A DNA stretch of 64,000 bases from an uncultured bacterium (GTDB lineage: Bacteria; Pseudomonadota; Gammaproteobacteria; Burkholderiales; Burkholderiaceae_C): the NCBI GenBank assembly GCA_903928495.1, contig CAIYQZ010000056.1:1-64000 (forward strand). The letters are read 5' to 3'. Position numbers and translations under genes: made by a program. Within the stretch, counting starts at the first letter, position 1; the number at the start of each line of letters is the position of its first letter. The notes below the pieces were generated by a model, which saw nothing but the letters and a program-made list of their open reading frames with translations, ran no database searches and was not told where the DNA came from. This document shows positions 1-9,615 of the stretch, piece after piece.

Positions 1-81
1 CGCAAACTCCCAGAAATCAGCTTGAATACACCAATAATCTGAGAGATATTTTACCGGAATCAGCCGAAATATCGTTATGAA

Positions 82-1284
82 TCAATGATTTATGAATAAA
101 TCAGGGCCGACTAGGTAGTCTGCCCACTTCTGCATCATTTTGCGCCTTGCTGGCAAGTGCGCCGTCCGGTTGTAGGCCCGTCCGTTAGGGTCTTTGACGG
201 TGTGTGCGAGCTGGTGTTCGATTAGGTCAACCCGCATCTCCAGCACTTCATCCATCAGCGTTCTTGCTGTGGCCCTGAAACCGTGCCTGGTGTGTACTGT
301 GTTGGCATACCCCATTCCCCGCAATGCGCCATTGATGGTGTTTTCGCTCATGGGGCGCAGTCCAGTGCGAATGCTGGGGAACACGTACTTGCCGCCGCCT
401 GTAAGAGGTTGAATGCTGCGCAGCACCTCCACGGCCTGCTTGCACAGGGGCACGATGTGGTCGTTCTTCATCTTCATCTTGCTGCCTGGTATGCGCCACT
501 CTGCGCCGTCCAAATCAATCTCTGCCCATTCAGCCGTGCGCAGTTCGCCTGGCCTCACAAACAGCAGCGGTGCCAGCTTCAGCGCCGCCACGGTGGTGGG
601 GTGGCCCGTGTAGTCGTAGATTGCCCGTAACAGCTTGCCAACGTCCTTGGGGTCGGTCAGGGCGGCGTGGTGTTCTTTCACCTTGGCCTTGAGTGCATCT
701 TTCAGATCGGCAGTCACGTCACGCTCTGTGCTTCCTGTCACCACTGCATAGCGAAACACCTGTCCGCAAAGTTGCTTGATGCGGTGGGCGGTGTCGATCG
801 CTCCCCGCGCCTCCATGCGCCTGACAACTTTCTCCAGTAAGTCACGCGGGCCTATGGTGCGCATTGGCATCTGACCGATGTGGGGGAACACGTCTTTCTC
901 GAGCCATGTTCGCACCTTGCCTTGCGTTATGGCAGCCCGGTTCGCTGCGGTCTTTTCCAGCCAGTCTCGGGCCACCACCTCGAAGGTGTTCGCTGCCTCT
1001 GCCAGTTTCGCTTGTTGTGCGTCTTGTTTGGCTGCGCTTGGGTCTTTCCCATCGGCCAGTAGTTCGCGGGCCTCCTCGCGGCGTTTACGGGCTTTGGCAA
1101 GGGACACGGCAGGGTACACACCCAGCGCCAGCGTTTTACGCTTTCCCAGATGACGGTAGTCAAGTCGCCAATAGCGGCCGCCCTGCTTCACCAGCAGGTA
1201 CATGCCGTCACCATCAGTGTGCTTGTCTCCGGTAGGTTTTCCACTCCACTTCACTTGCTTCACAAACGTGTCTGTCAGCGCCAT
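82..1284 (-). CDS. P4-type tyrosine recombinase (integrase) of element 1
   Basis: 400-aa site-specific integrase that would insert and excise the element lying to the left of the window. The N-terminal part (about 1-90) has the DUF4102 arm-binding fold seen in P4-like integrases (GDGMYL, GGRYWRLDYR, ALGVYP). The catalytic domain shows Arg244 (FVRPGELR), a His334-x-x-Arg337 box (HGFR), His361 (QLAH) and nucleophile Tyr371, so it looks intact. The gene reads away from the 3' end of tRNA-Arg(CCU) 180 bp upstream, the usual layout for tRNA-targeting integrases. It is related to, but clearly different from, the integrase at 56.7 kb. The first 81 bases of the window hold nothing recognisable. Confidence 0.95.
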   Translation of the reverse strand: MALTDTFVKQVKWSGKPTGDKHTDGDGMYLLVKQGGRYWRLDYRHLGKRKTLALGVYPAVSLAKARKRREEARELLADGKDPSAAKQDAQQAKLAEAANTFEVVARDWLEKTAANRAAITQGKVRTWLEKDVFPHIGQMPMRTIGPRDLLEKVVRRMEARGAIDTAHRIKQLCGQVFRYAVVTGSTERDVTADLKDALKAKVKEHHAALTDPKDVGKLLRAIYDYTGHPTTVAALKLAPLLFVRPGELRTAEWAEIDLDGAEWRIPGSKMKMKNDHIVPLCKQAVEVLRSIQPLTGGGKYVFPSIRTGLRPMSENTINGALRGMGYANTVHTRHGFRATARTLMDEVLEMRVDLIEHQLAHTVKDPNGRAYNRTAHLPARRKMMQKWADYLVGPDLFINH

Positions 1285-1300
1285 GTTCGCCCCTTGTGAT

Positions 1301-1349
1301 GACGGTATCTAAAGTGAGCGCATCGACTGATACCGCCTCTGATACCGTC
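1301..1349. repeat. GATACCG repeats upstream of integrase 1
   Basis: CTGATACCG occurs twice as direct repeats exactly 12 bp apart (1327-1335 and 1339-1347). GATACCGTC at 1341-1349 is also present inverted as GACGGTATC at 1301-1309. The cluster lies between the integrase start and the tRNA 3' end. By position these are candidate arm-type integrase or excisionase sites, or an operator for the integrase gene; that role is inferred. Confidence 0.5.
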
Positions 1350-1395
1350 AAAGTACCGCCATGGGATGGTATGGAATGAGACGGTCTGAGGCAAC

Positions 1396-1429
1396 AAAAA
1401 ACCCGCTGACCTATGAAAATCAACGGGTT
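1396..1429 (-). terminator. Terminator downstream of tRNA-Arg
   Basis: Read on the minus strand, AACCCGTTGA pairs with TCAGCGGGTT around a 10-nt loop (one G-T pair) and runs into a T tract. It lies 34 bp past the tRNA 3' end, so it probably ends tRNA transcription and keeps the integrase gene from read-through. Confidence 0.7.
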
Positions 1430-1463
1430 ATGAGGTGTTTTGGCATGTCCTGAAACAATCAGG

Positions 1464-1538
1464 TGGTACCACCAACAGGAATCGAACCTGTATCTAGCGC
1501 TTAGGAGGCACTCGTTCTATCCATTGAACTATGGCGGC
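1464..1538 (-). tRNA. tRNA-Arg (anticodon CCU), integration target of element 1
   Basis: 75-nt cloverleaf on the minus strand with encoded CCA. The anticodon arm is AGTGC-CTCCTAA-GCGCT, giving anticodon CCT. The T arm is ACAGG-TTCGATT-CCTGT. The acceptor stem is GCCGCCA against TGGTGGT, discriminator A. Two of its pairs are G-U, including the unusual first pair 1:72. Since the P4-type integrase sits just past the 3' end, the 3' half probably forms the core attachment site and may have been supplied by the element. Confidence 0.93.
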
Positions 1539-1586
1539 GGGCGGCGCGGATTCTACCTGCCAGGGGGCAGTGGCTGAGACTGGCTC

Positions 1587-4500
1587 TCAGTCGTGTTGCA
1601 CGGTGAAGATCAGGTCCAGCGCACTCTCCTGCCCGGCCTGCGCGCGCACGGTCAGGCGGCGAGACACTTCATAGAACAGGCTGACCGCGCCAACGGCGCT
1701 GTTCAGGCTTTGCTCATAGGCCACATACACCTTGCTGGACAGGCGTTTACCCAGACTGATGGCTGTGGTTTGGGTGGTGGTGCCGTCGCTGTTGAGTGTG
1801 GTGCCTCCGCGCAGCGAAATGTCGTCCAGGCCCAGTGCGGAGGCCAGGCTGGCATCCATGCCCCGGCCGTTTTTGTCGGTCAGCAAGGCCAGTGCGGCTT
1901 GCTGCAACACCGCAGCCTCTGCCCCTACGCCGGTGGCTGGGCGGCCCAAAACCAGCCAGGCGAGCTTTTCGCTGTCGGGCAAGTCAGGGTTGGCGTAGAG
2001 GGCCACCCGTGGCGCGCGGGCGCTGCCCGTGATGCGTACGCCCACTTGCTGGTCGTCGGAGCTGCTGCTGGTGGGGTTGGCTTTGCCGCGCAGTGCCAGC
2101 ACATCCAGGCTCGGGTCGTCATAGGGGCCGGAGAAACGCAGCACGCCGTCTTCAATGCGCAGAGGCTGACCATAGGCACGGTAAGTGCCATTGACCGCGC
2201 GCACTTCGCCCAGCACCTGGAAGCTGTTGGTCCTGGGCGGGCTGCTGACGGTCAACTCGCCACTGAGCCGGGTCTGCAAACCCTGGCCCTGCAATTCGAA
2301 ACGTGGTCCCAGATCAACCTGGACCAACACATCCGTTTTCATGGCCACGCTGCTGGTGGTGGCTGTGGGGGCAACACGGTTGAGCCGTACCACCACGTCG
2401 GAGCCCAGTGCTGGCGCTGTTTCGTCTGGCAAAGTGAACTGGGCCTGATCAGCCTTGAGGGCACCCCGCAGAGTCAGCAGGCCTTGGGTCAGATGTGCTG
2501 TGGCTTGTCCGGACAGTGTGAGCCTCCGATCGGCACGGGCAGATACCCGAAGCCGCTGCGCCTTGGCTTCCAAGGTCAGGCTCGGAGGCGCAGCCTTGAC
2601 GGTGCCCGTGGGGGACGGCCACATTGCGCTGCCAGTGAGCTGCAGTGTGCCGCCGGTGGCCGCACCGCCAGCGCCCTCCAGGCTGAACTGCGTGATTTCC
2701 ATGCGGTCACCGCCCAAAGTGGCGCGCAATGTGCCGTTGCCAAAGGCCAGCCCTTCGACCACGGAGCGGAGCTCCAGCGCATCCGCTTGCAAGTCGCCGT
2801 GCCAGTCGGGCTTGCCCACGGTGCCGCTCACTGTGGCGTCCAGGCCGAGGCGCCCGTGCACCCGCCAGCCGGGCGGTGCCAAGCGTGACCACACGCCAAT
2901 GTCTGACATGTTGGCCTGAATCTGCCCTGTCAGCGGAGCATTGCGCTGTGGCAACCAGTCTTGCATCCGGGTGTGCGGCCCAGGGGTGAGACGGCTGGCC
3001 CACAGCGCCTGCACCTTGCCTGCACGGGCACTGTCCCATTGCCAGTTCAGCGAGAGGTCTTCTCCCTGGGTGCGCAGTTCGGCCTTGGCCTGGGTCAGGC
3101 CCAGGGGCAGCGTGAGGGACCGGGGGGTGTTTGTGGGCGTGGGCTCGGCGCTGGCGGGCAGGGCAGCCTCGTCTACCTGCAGGTCGCCGCTCTGGCGCTC
3201 CAGCGTCAGGCGGGTTTGTGGGGGTTGGTTGGCTTGACCCGACCAGGCCACTTGCCATTGGCCCTGCAGGGTGAGATCACCCCCGATGCCCGCAGCCTGG
3301 AGCCCGTCATTCAGCTCTGGCAGGCCCAGCCGAGCCAGGACAGGGGCCCAGCCGTCCAGACGCAGGCCCGTGAACTGCCCGCTGCTGGCCACGCCGTCGG
3401 CCCCCCAGGTGCTGTCTTGCCAGGCCAGCGTTGCGGGGGAGGGCTGTGCGGCAGCCCCGCTGTGGTTGTCCAGGGCCTGCAGACGCAGGGCACCGGCGCC
3501 CAGGCGCAGGGCGTCATCTCGCCCGCTCAACACCAGGGCGCCAGCGTTGCCCACGCGCAGCGCGGGTTCTGCCTGTCTGGGCCCCAGGGCTGCGGTCAGT
3601 TGCGACACAGTGACACCCCAGGCCACAGGTGTGCCGTCAGGCGCGCCGCCCAGGCCCGCCCAGCCGGTCGCACGGCCTTGCAGGGTGGTGGACAACTGGG
3701 CCTGCAGCCGGTCCTGGTAGATCCGTCCAGTGGCACTGGCTTGCCAGTTGGCAGCGCTGCCGCTGAGGGCCAGGTTGAGGCCCTGCGCGCCCCAGGCTGC
3801 GCTGTCAGCGGTGGCCGGTGCCTGCAATTGCTGAACTTGCGCTGTGGCATTGACTTGCAGCGCAGGGCTGCGCCAGCCACCCAGCCACTGCACACTGGCC
3901 TGCCCCTGTGCTGAGGGCAGGGCGCCTGCCCATGCGGTGGCGGTGGCGGGGAGAGTGGCCAGCCACTGGTTGAATGCAGCACCGTCGTCCAGCGTCAGCC
4001 CCAGCCGGCCTTGCCCGGCATCGGGGGCCAGCAGGCCCTCGCTGGTGACGCGAATGCCAGGCGCTTGCAGGCGGGCCTCGCCGTCCCATGCGAGGGTGGA
4101 TGGGGTGAAATTGCCCTCGGCTTGCAGGTTGCTGCCGTCCCATGTCAGCCGAAGGTCGGAGAGGTTCAGGCGTTGTCCGTTCCATGAAATATCAGATGAA
4201 ATACTGGCCTGGCGCTTGATTGGTAAGTAAAGGTTGCTTCTGTTTTTTGAACCACCGGGCAGCGCTTGAGCCACAAAGTTGAGCGTTGCCTCGGTGCTGG
4301 CTTGGGTGTTTTTGGCACTGCGGGGACGCTGCTTGGCCCGCGCGGTGCCATTGAGCTGAGCGGCAGGCAGCCGGGTGTCGAGTTCGGCCAGCCGGATGCC
4401 CTGGGCCAGCAGCTGTCCCTCCCAGGCGCTGCCTTGCCACGTGCCTTTGCCTTCCAGGCGTCCATTGCCTGTGCTGGCATTGAACTGCGTGACCCGTCCG

Positions 4501-5621
4501 TCAGCGGTGCTGCCTTCGGCCTGAAGCGACAGGCTGGCCACGGGCAAACGGCCGGCGTCCCATTCGCCGGGGGTGCCATTGGCCAGCGTGGCCGCGATGT
4601 TCCAGCGCGTGGGGCCGGGGTTGGCTGCGCCCGGTGCGTTCAGTGGCGCCGCATCGGCTGCGCCAGACAACTGGGTGGCGGGCAAGGTGGCCCAGAAGGT
4701 GGACAGGTCCAGCCGGTGCAGTTGGGTGGCCAGGCTGAGCAGTGGCTGGGCTTGCCAGGGCTGCAAGCGTGCGGCGAGTTCGGCCCGAGGGCCGGGGCTG
4801 GGGCTGTCAACCTGGGCGTTCAAGGCCACGGTGGCCTGTGGCCCGTACACATCGCCCGAGGCTTGTGCACTCACCTGAGCCTGCCAGCCCGGGGCGGGCT
4901 TGTGGCCCGCTGCGGCTGGCCTCTGGGGGCTTTTGATGGTTCCGGTGATGCGCGCCGACAGCGCCATGGGCTCTTCCGTGCCCACGCTGATTTCGCCCTG
5001 GTACTTGCCTTGTGCCACAACCCATTCCTGCAATCTGAGGTGGTGTTGACCCTCGCCTTGGGCATCCTCGCCGTGCGTGTACCGGCCCTGCACACGCTGC
5101 GAGACCACGCTGGCGGGGCGCTTTGGGTGACTGCCCCAGGAGATGGGCCCGATGTCGAAGTCCACGTTCAACGCCAACGGCAGGGCCAGCGAATCGGGCG
5201 GCACGGGTGCCTCTGTGCTGCCAGGGCGCTGGTCGGTCACGCGCACAGCGCGGGCCTGCAGTTCAACGGCCAGCGGTTGGCCCAGCAGCAAGGGCAGAAA
5301 GTCCCAGTGCAGGCGTGGCTCGTCCGCCACCACCGTCAGTCCATCGCTTTGCCAGGTGACCTGTTGCGCACGGCCGCCGTCGCGCAGGGTGGCGTCGAGG
5401 TCGTCCCAGGCCAGGCTTTCCAGTTCAGGTACCAGAGGTTCAGCCAGGGCCAGGGTCTGGCGCAGGGAGCCCTCGGTGCCGGCCCACAGCCACAACGCAG
5501 CGGTGAGCGCAGCGGCAGATGCCAGCACGGCACCGGGCAGCCACTGTGTGAAGCCAGCCAGCACCAGCACCAGGGCGCGGCTCAGGCCTTTGGTCCAGCG
5601 CCAGAGGGTGGCTGCGCTCAA
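1587..5621 (-). CDS. tamB: Translocation and assembly module protein TamB
   Basis: 1344-aa inner-membrane-anchored protein that spans the periplasm and works with TamA in outer-membrane protein assembly and lipid homeostasis. One N-terminal membrane segment (about residues 15-47) is followed by a long, low-complexity beta-rich region and a conserved C-terminal DUF490 domain ending with the beta-strand-like LTVRAQAGQESALDLIFTV. Length is in the usual range. The start is a TTG overlapping the tamA stop (TTGA), which points to translational coupling. It is the last gene of the minus-strand run that starts at MoxR. Confidence 0.93.
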   Translation of the reverse strand: MSAATLWRWTKGLSRALVLVLAGFTQWLPGAVLASAAALTAALWLWAGTEGSLRQTLALAEPLVPELESLAWDDLDATLRDGGRAQQVTWQSDGLTVVADEPRLHWDFLPLLLGQPLAVELQARAVRVTDQRPGSTEAPVPPDSLALPLALNVDFDIGPISWGSHPKRPASVVSQRVQGRYTHGEDAQGEGQHHLRLQEWVVAQGKYQGEISVGTEEPMALSARITGTIKSPQRPAAAGHKPAPGWQAQVSAQASGDVYGPQATVALNAQVDSPSPGPRAELAARLQPWQAQPLLSLATQLHRLDLSTFWATLPATQLSGAADAAPLNAPGAANPGPTRWNIAATLANGTPGEWDAGRLPVASLSLQAEGSTADGRVTQFNASTGNGRLEGKGTWQGSAWEGQLLAQGIRLAELDTRLPAAQLNGTARAKQRPRSAKNTQASTEATLNFVAQALPGGSKNRSNLYLPIKRQASISSDISWNGQRLNLSDLRLTWDGSNLQAEGNFTPSTLAWDGEARLQAPGIRVTSEGLLAPDAGQGRLGLTLDDGAAFNQWLATLPATATAWAGALPSAQGQASVQWLGGWRSPALQVNATAQVQQLQAPATADSAAWGAQGLNLALSGSAANWQASATGRIYQDRLQAQLSTTLQGRATGWAGLGGAPDGTPVAWGVTVSQLTAALGPRQAEPALRVGNAGALVLSGRDDALRLGAGALRLQALDNHSGAAAQPSPATLAWQDSTWGADGVASSGQFTGLRLDGWAPVLARLGLPELNDGLQAAGIGGDLTLQGQWQVAWSGQANQPPQTRLTLERQSGDLQVDEAALPASAEPTPTNTPRSLTLPLGLTQAKAELRTQGEDLSLNWQWDSARAGKVQALWASRLTPGPHTRMQDWLPQRNAPLTGQIQANMSDIGVWSRLAPPGWRVHGRLGLDATVSGTVGKPDWHGDLQADALELRSVVEGLAFGNGTLRATLGGDRMEITQFSLEGAGGAATGGTLQLTGSAMWPSPTGTVKAAPPSLTLEAKAQRLRVSARADRRLTLSGQATAHLTQGLLTLRGALKADQAQFTLPDETAPALGSDVVVRLNRVAPTATTSSVAMKTDVLVQVDLGPRFELQGQGLQTRLSGELTVSSPPRTNSFQVLGEVRAVNGTYRAYGQPLRIEDGVLRFSGPYDDPSLDVLALRGKANPTSSSSDDQQVGVRITGSARAPRVALYANPDLPDSEKLAWLVLGRPATGVGAEAAVLQQAALALLTDKNGRGMDASLASALGLDDISLRGGTTLNSDGTTTQTTAISLGKRLSSKVYVAYEQSLNSAVGAVSLFYEVSRRLTVRAQAGQESALDLIFTVQHD

Positions 5622-7486
5622 AACGCGAACCCCACCGACAGGTGCAGGCGCAAGCGCCGGGTGTCAACACCGTAGGCCAAGTCCATTTGCAGCGGGCCCA
5701 CGGGGCTGTTGTAGCGCAGGCCTGCACCGACGCCCACTTTGGCGCTCAGGTCGCTGGCCTGGTTGGCAACGGAGCCCACGTCGACAAACAGGGCGCTTTC
5801 CCATGCCGTGCGCGTGCCGTTGGACCAGATGGGGCGTTGCCACTCCACGCTGGCCACGGTCAGCAGCCGACCCGGGTTGATGGTGCCATCGGGCTGGTGG
5901 ACGCCGATGTTGCGCAACTTGTACCCGCGCACGGTCTGGTCGCCGCCGGTGAGAAACAGCTGTGATTCCGGCACCGGCGTGGTGGTTTTGGCTATGACGG
6001 CGCCGCCCTCCAGCCTGGCCGACAGGCGGCCGTTGCGGTCGCCGGGCAACGGCCACAGGCCCTGCCAGCGCGCATGGGTGCGAAGGAACGGCGCGCCTGT
6101 CTGTGCCACCGTCCAGCCCACCCCGACCTCTGCCGCCAGGCCGTGCCCACGGGTGGGGAAGGGCATGTTGTCGAACTGTCGGCGCGCCCAGCCAAAGTTG
6201 GCGCTCACTGCCTGTCGTGCCTCCGGGGCCAGGGGGGCAACCACGGGGTCGCGTGCCAGAGAGCGGTCGAACTGCACGAAATAGGTGCGGTCCAGGGATT
6301 CTTCGTTTTTGGCCTTGCCCAGCCGGTACTGCTGGCTGGTGGTGATGGTGCCGTTGTCATCCTGACGGCTGGCCTTGGCCCCGGCCACCCAGTGCCAACC
6401 GTCAGGGCCCACCGGGCTTCGCAAATCTGCTTCCAGTGTGCGGTGGTCGCGTTCCAGCTTCACCTTGGTGTGGGCGCTCCAGTTCAGCCAGGGTATCTGG
6501 CGCCAGTGGTGTTCGGCGCTGATGCGGGCACCGTTGTCGGTGCTGCCGCCCACACCCAGCACCCACTTGTGGCGCAGGGCCTCGCGCACCTTCACGCGCA
6601 CAGGGGTGCGGTCGGCGGGGCCGTCGGTGTCCACGAACACAAACACCGACTCAAAGTACCCGCTCTGGGCCAGGCGCTGCTGCGCAGACTGCAGTTGCGC
6701 GAGGTCGTACGGGCTGCCGGGCACCACGCCTGACAGCTCCACCATATGGCTGACCCAGTCGGCCTCGTAGCGCTGCAGACCTTCCACCTGCACACTGCCA
6801 AAGGTGAATGCAGGGCCTGGATCGATCTCCAGCGCCAGGTTGACCGTGTGTGTGTCGCCGTCCACATCGGCCAAGCTGCCTTGCAGGCTGGCGGCAGGGT
6901 GGCCGGTCTGGGTGAACGCGCGCAGGGCAGCGGCCTTTGCGTCGTCCCACGCTGCCTGGGTGAAAGCCTGGCCACTGGGCAAGGTCCAACTGGAGCGCAA
7001 GCGTGACTCCATGGCTGCATTGTGGTCGGGCGGTTCATCGGCCCGGGGCTGCACGGCCAGCACCACGTTGCCCACCCGCGCCTGCGGCCCTGGCTCCAAC
7101 ACCAGGGTGATGTCTCCCAGCGGCGGGCCCGAGGGTGCGGGTGCTGAGAGGGTGGCCGTCGCATGGGCCGAGAAATGGCCCTGCGTGCCCATGAGTTGCC
7201 GCGCGTCGGCTGGCAATTCGGACACCAGGCGCTGCAGTTCGGTGGCGTTGAGGTCGGCGAGTGTCTTGAAGCGCTGGATGTTGAGGTGTTTTTGCAGCAG
7301 CCCGGCAAATTCGGCGGGGGCCTGGATGCGCAGGGCAAAACGGGGGGTATTTGCCGCAGGGGCGGGGGCCGCCACCTGTGGCGCTTGGGCGTGTGCCGTG
7401 GCGGCCAGCGCACCCAGCGCACAGGCAAACACGCAGGCCCAGGCCCGGCTCTGCCAGCCGCCTTGCGCGCCGTGGGGGCGGATCAC
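5618..7486 (-). CDS. tamA: TamA, BamA-family outer-membrane assembly protein
   Basis: 622-aa outer-membrane protein: signal peptide (residues 1-34, ending ATAHAQ), POTRA domains (about 40-270) and a C-terminal 16-strand BamA-type barrel ending in Phe (LSVGFAF). It pairs with TamB. The start is a GTG at 7486 that overlaps the stop of the VWA gene (GTGA). The frame stays open upstream but there it only shadows the VWA gene, and only this start places the signal peptide at the N-terminus. Confidence 0.9.
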   Translation of the reverse strand: MIRPHGAQGGWQSRAWACVFACALGALAATAHAQAPQVAAPAPAANTPRFALRIQAPAEFAGLLQKHLNIQRFKTLADLNATELQRLVSELPADARQLMGTQGHFSAHATATLSAPAPSGPPLGDITLVLEPGPQARVGNVVLAVQPRADEPPDHNAAMESRLRSSWTLPSGQAFTQAAWDDAKAAALRAFTQTGHPAASLQGSLADVDGDTHTVNLALEIDPGPAFTFGSVQVEGLQRYEADWVSHMVELSGVVPGSPYDLAQLQSAQQRLAQSGYFESVFVFVDTDGPADRTPVRVKVREALRHKWVLGVGGSTDNGARISAEHHWRQIPWLNWSAHTKVKLERDHRTLEADLRSPVGPDGWHWVAGAKASRQDDNGTITTSQQYRLGKAKNEESLDRTYFVQFDRSLARDPVVAPLAPEARQAVSANFGWARRQFDNMPFPTRGHGLAAEVGVGWTVAQTGAPFLRTHARWQGLWPLPGDRNGRLSARLEGGAVIAKTTTPVPESQLFLTGGDQTVRGYKLRNIGVHQPDGTINPGRLLTVASVEWQRPIWSNGTRTAWESALFVDVGSVANQASDLSAKVGVGAGLRYNSPVGPLQMDLAYGVDTRRLRLHLSVGFAF

Positions 7487-8670
7487 TTGGAGAGCAGGCG
7501 CATCGTGTCCTCCAGGCCCTTCAGGGTCAGCGGGTGCATGCGCTGGCTCATGAGCTGCTGGATGATGCTGATGCTTTGGCGGTATTGCCACATGCCGGGT
7601 GGCTCGGGGTTGATCCATGCGAACTGGGGAAATGCGTGTGTGAGGCGTTGCAGCCATTCTGCCCCGGCCTCTTCGTTGTTGTATTCCACGCTGCCGCCGG
7701 GTTGCAAAATTTCGTAAGGACTCATCGTGGCGTCGCCCACAAAAATGAGTTTGTAGTCTTTGTTGTACTTGCGGATGATGTCCCAGGTGGGAAACTTCTC
7801 TGCAAAGCGGCGGCGGTTGTTCTTCCACATGTAGTCGTACACGCAGTTGTGGAAGTAATAGAACTCCAGGTGCTTGAACTCGGCCTTGACGGCAGAAAAC
7901 AGCTCTTCCACCCGGTGAATGTGCTCGTCCATGGTGCCGCCCACGTCCATCAGCAGCAGCACTTTCACGTGGTTGTGGCGCTCGGGCCGCATTTTGATGT
8001 CCAGCCAGCCCGCATTGGCCGCCGTGCCTTTGATGGTGCCGTCCAGGTCCAGCTCGTCTTCGGCGCCAATGCGCGCAAACTTGCGCAGGCGGCGCAGCGC
8101 CACCTTGATGTTGCGGGTGCCCAGCTCCTGCGTGTCGTCGTAGTCGCGGTAGGCCCGCTGGTCCCACACCTTGACGGCACTTTTGTTTTTGCTGGCCCCA
8201 CCGATGCGGATGCCCTGCGGGTTGTGCCCACTGTGCCCAAACGGGCTGGTGCCGCCGGTGCCAATCCATTTGCTGCCGCCTTCGTGGCGCTCTTTCTGCT
8301 CTTCCAGCCGTTTTTGGAGCGTTTCCATCAGCTCGTCCCAATCCATCTTGGGGGCGTTGGCTTTTTGCTCGTCGGACAGGATGCGTTCCATTTCCTGGCG
8401 CAGCCAGTCCTGCGGGATGGGTTTGGTGAAGTCGGCCACCATCTCCACGCCTTTGAAGTAGGCCGCAAAGGCGCGGTCGAACTTGTCGAAGTGTTTCTCG
8501 TCCTTCACCAGCGCCGTGCGGCTGAGGTAGTAAAAGTCGTCCATGCTGCACGCGTCGGGGTTGGTGGGCCCCACCACGTCGGCCTTCAGCGCCTCCAGCA
8601 GCGTGAGGAATTCCTTGACCGAGACCGGCAGCTTGGCATCGCGCAGGGCGTAGAAGAAAGGAATCAGCAT
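7483..8670 (-). CDS. VWA-domain (CoxE-like) protein
   Basis: 395-aa cytoplasmic protein with an N-terminal helical region, a basic low-complexity linker around 120-190 and a C-terminal von Willebrand A domain. Such proteins act with MoxR AAA+ ATPases as metal-dependent chaperone pairs, and a MoxR gene lies 0.95 kb upstream in the same run. The MIDAS motif is DVGGT where DxSxS is usual: the first Asp and the Thr-containing end are kept, both Ser are Gly. Which target this pair matures is unknown. The stop overlaps the tamA start, an unusual linkage. Confidence 0.85.
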   Translation of the reverse strand: MLIPFFYALRDAKLPVSVKEFLTLLEALKADVVGPTNPDACSMDDFYYLSRTALVKDEKHFDKFDRAFAAYFKGVEMVADFTKPIPQDWLRQEMERILSDEQKANAPKMDWDELMETLQKRLEEQKERHEGGSKWIGTGGTSPFGHSGHNPQGIRIGGASKNKSAVKVWDQRAYRDYDDTQELGTRNIKVALRRLRKFARIGAEDELDLDGTIKGTAANAGWLDIKMRPERHNHVKVLLLMDVGGTMDEHIHRVEELFSAVKAEFKHLEFYYFHNCVYDYMWKNNRRRFAEKFPTWDIIRKYNKDYKLIFVGDATMSPYEILQPGGSVEYNNEEAGAEWLQRLTHAFPQFAWINPEPPGMWQYRQSISIIQQLMSQRMHPLTLKGLEDTMRLLSK

Positions 8671-8689
8671 GTTTTTTTGCCTCTGGCGC

Positions 8690-9292
8690 TTATCTGTATT
8701 GACTTCTTTGCTCTAACAAATACAACAGCTGCGCCTTGGCCTCAGGCCATTCTCCGCTGCGCATGCTGTACATCACGGTGTCGCGGATGGTGCCGTCACG
8801 CCGCAGCGCGTGGCCGCGCAGCACGCCGTCTTTCTTCGCGCCCAGGCGCTCGATGGCACGTTGGCTCGCAAAGTTGAAGTTGTCGGTGCGCCAACCCACC
8901 ACAAGGCAGCCCAGGGTTTCAAAGGCATGTGTCAGCAGCAGCAGTTTGGCCACGGTGTTGACATGGGTGCGCTGACAGCGCTTCGCATACCAGGTCCAGC
9001 CAATCTCCACGCGTTTCACGGCGGGCACGATGTCGTGGTAGCTGCTGCAGCCCAGCACCTCGCCAGTGGCGGAATCAGTCACTGCAAACGCAAAGCGGTT
9101 GCCAGCTTCGCGCATGGCCAGCGCGTCTTCGATATAGCGTCGGGTGTTTTCAGGCTCGGGCACCGAGGTGATGCGCAGCTTCCACAGCTCGCCATCGGCG
9201 GCTGCGGCTTGCAGGCCGGTTTCATCTTCCAGTGCGAGCGGTCGCAGGGTGATGCCGTGGGCGCTGAGAGTGATGGGTTCTACAAAGGCCAT
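8690..9292 (-). CDS. GNAT N-acetyltransferase (RimJ/RimL type)
   Basis: 200-aa acetyl-CoA-dependent acetyltransferase. It shows the usual order of the RimJ/RimL/YjaB-like group: ITLRPLALED at the N-terminus, a conserved GWTWYAKRCQRTHVN segment where the acetyl-CoA loop lies, and FNFASQRAIERLGAKKDGVLR towards the C-terminus. The substrate cannot be told; members acetylate ribosomal protein N-termini or small amines. 19 bp upstream of the VWA gene and on the same strand, so probably co-transcribed. Confidence 0.88.
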   Translation of the reverse strand: MAFVEPITLSAHGITLRPLALEDETGLQAAAADGELWKLRITSVPEPENTRRYIEDALAMREAGNRFAFAVTDSATGEVLGCSSYHDIVPAVKRVEIGWTWYAKRCQRTHVNTVAKLLLLTHAFETLGCLVVGWRTDNFNFASQRAIERLGAKKDGVLRGHALRRDGTIRDTVMYSMRSGEWPEAKAQLLYLLEQRSQYR

Positions 9293-9304
9293 CGGGCTGA
9301 CACC

Positions 9305-9562
9305 TCAGTTTTTGTAAGGGCCATTTGATTTGGCATCGTCTTTTGCAAAGTGGGCTTTCTGCCACATGCGTGCGAGGTGCAGGCCTGCACCACCACACAA
9401 GCCTACGGCCAATATGCCCATGATGCTGGTGCCGCTGTAGCCATCTGCAAACAGGTCCCACCCCATGAAATGGGAGAGCCAGTAGCCAGACAAGGCTCCG
9501 CCGACAAAGCCCACTGCATCGGAGATGCCTTGTTTGAGCATGCGGTTCAGTTGTGCGTCCAT
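9305..9562 (-). CDS. Small membrane protein, unknown function
   Basis: 85-aa protein with two hydrophobic stretches (about 17-33, rich in Gly, and 46-62, IMGILAVGLCGGAGLHL) and a basic C-terminal tail. No family is recognised. It lies 12 bp upstream of the GNAT gene and 53 bp downstream of MoxR, within the same minus-strand run. Confidence 0.7.
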   Translation of the reverse strand: MDAQLNRMLKQGISDAVGFVGGALSGYWLSHFMGWDLFADGYSGTSIMGILAVGLCGGAGLHLARMWQKAHFAKDDAKSNGPYKN

Positions 9563-9615
9563 GTGAGTTCTTTCAGTGTGGTTGGGGGCAGGTGCGCCGG
9601 AGGCACGTGTGTGGT

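Noticed and set aside
1593-2888. Plus-strand open frame of 431 codons
   Set aside because: Antisense to tamB; composition is a GC-rich mirror with no domain, and tamB is clearly the coding strand.
7487-8551. Open frame that would extend tamA upstream by 355 codons
   Set aside because: It overlaps the VWA gene in another frame, and the signal peptide of TamA starts only at 7486.
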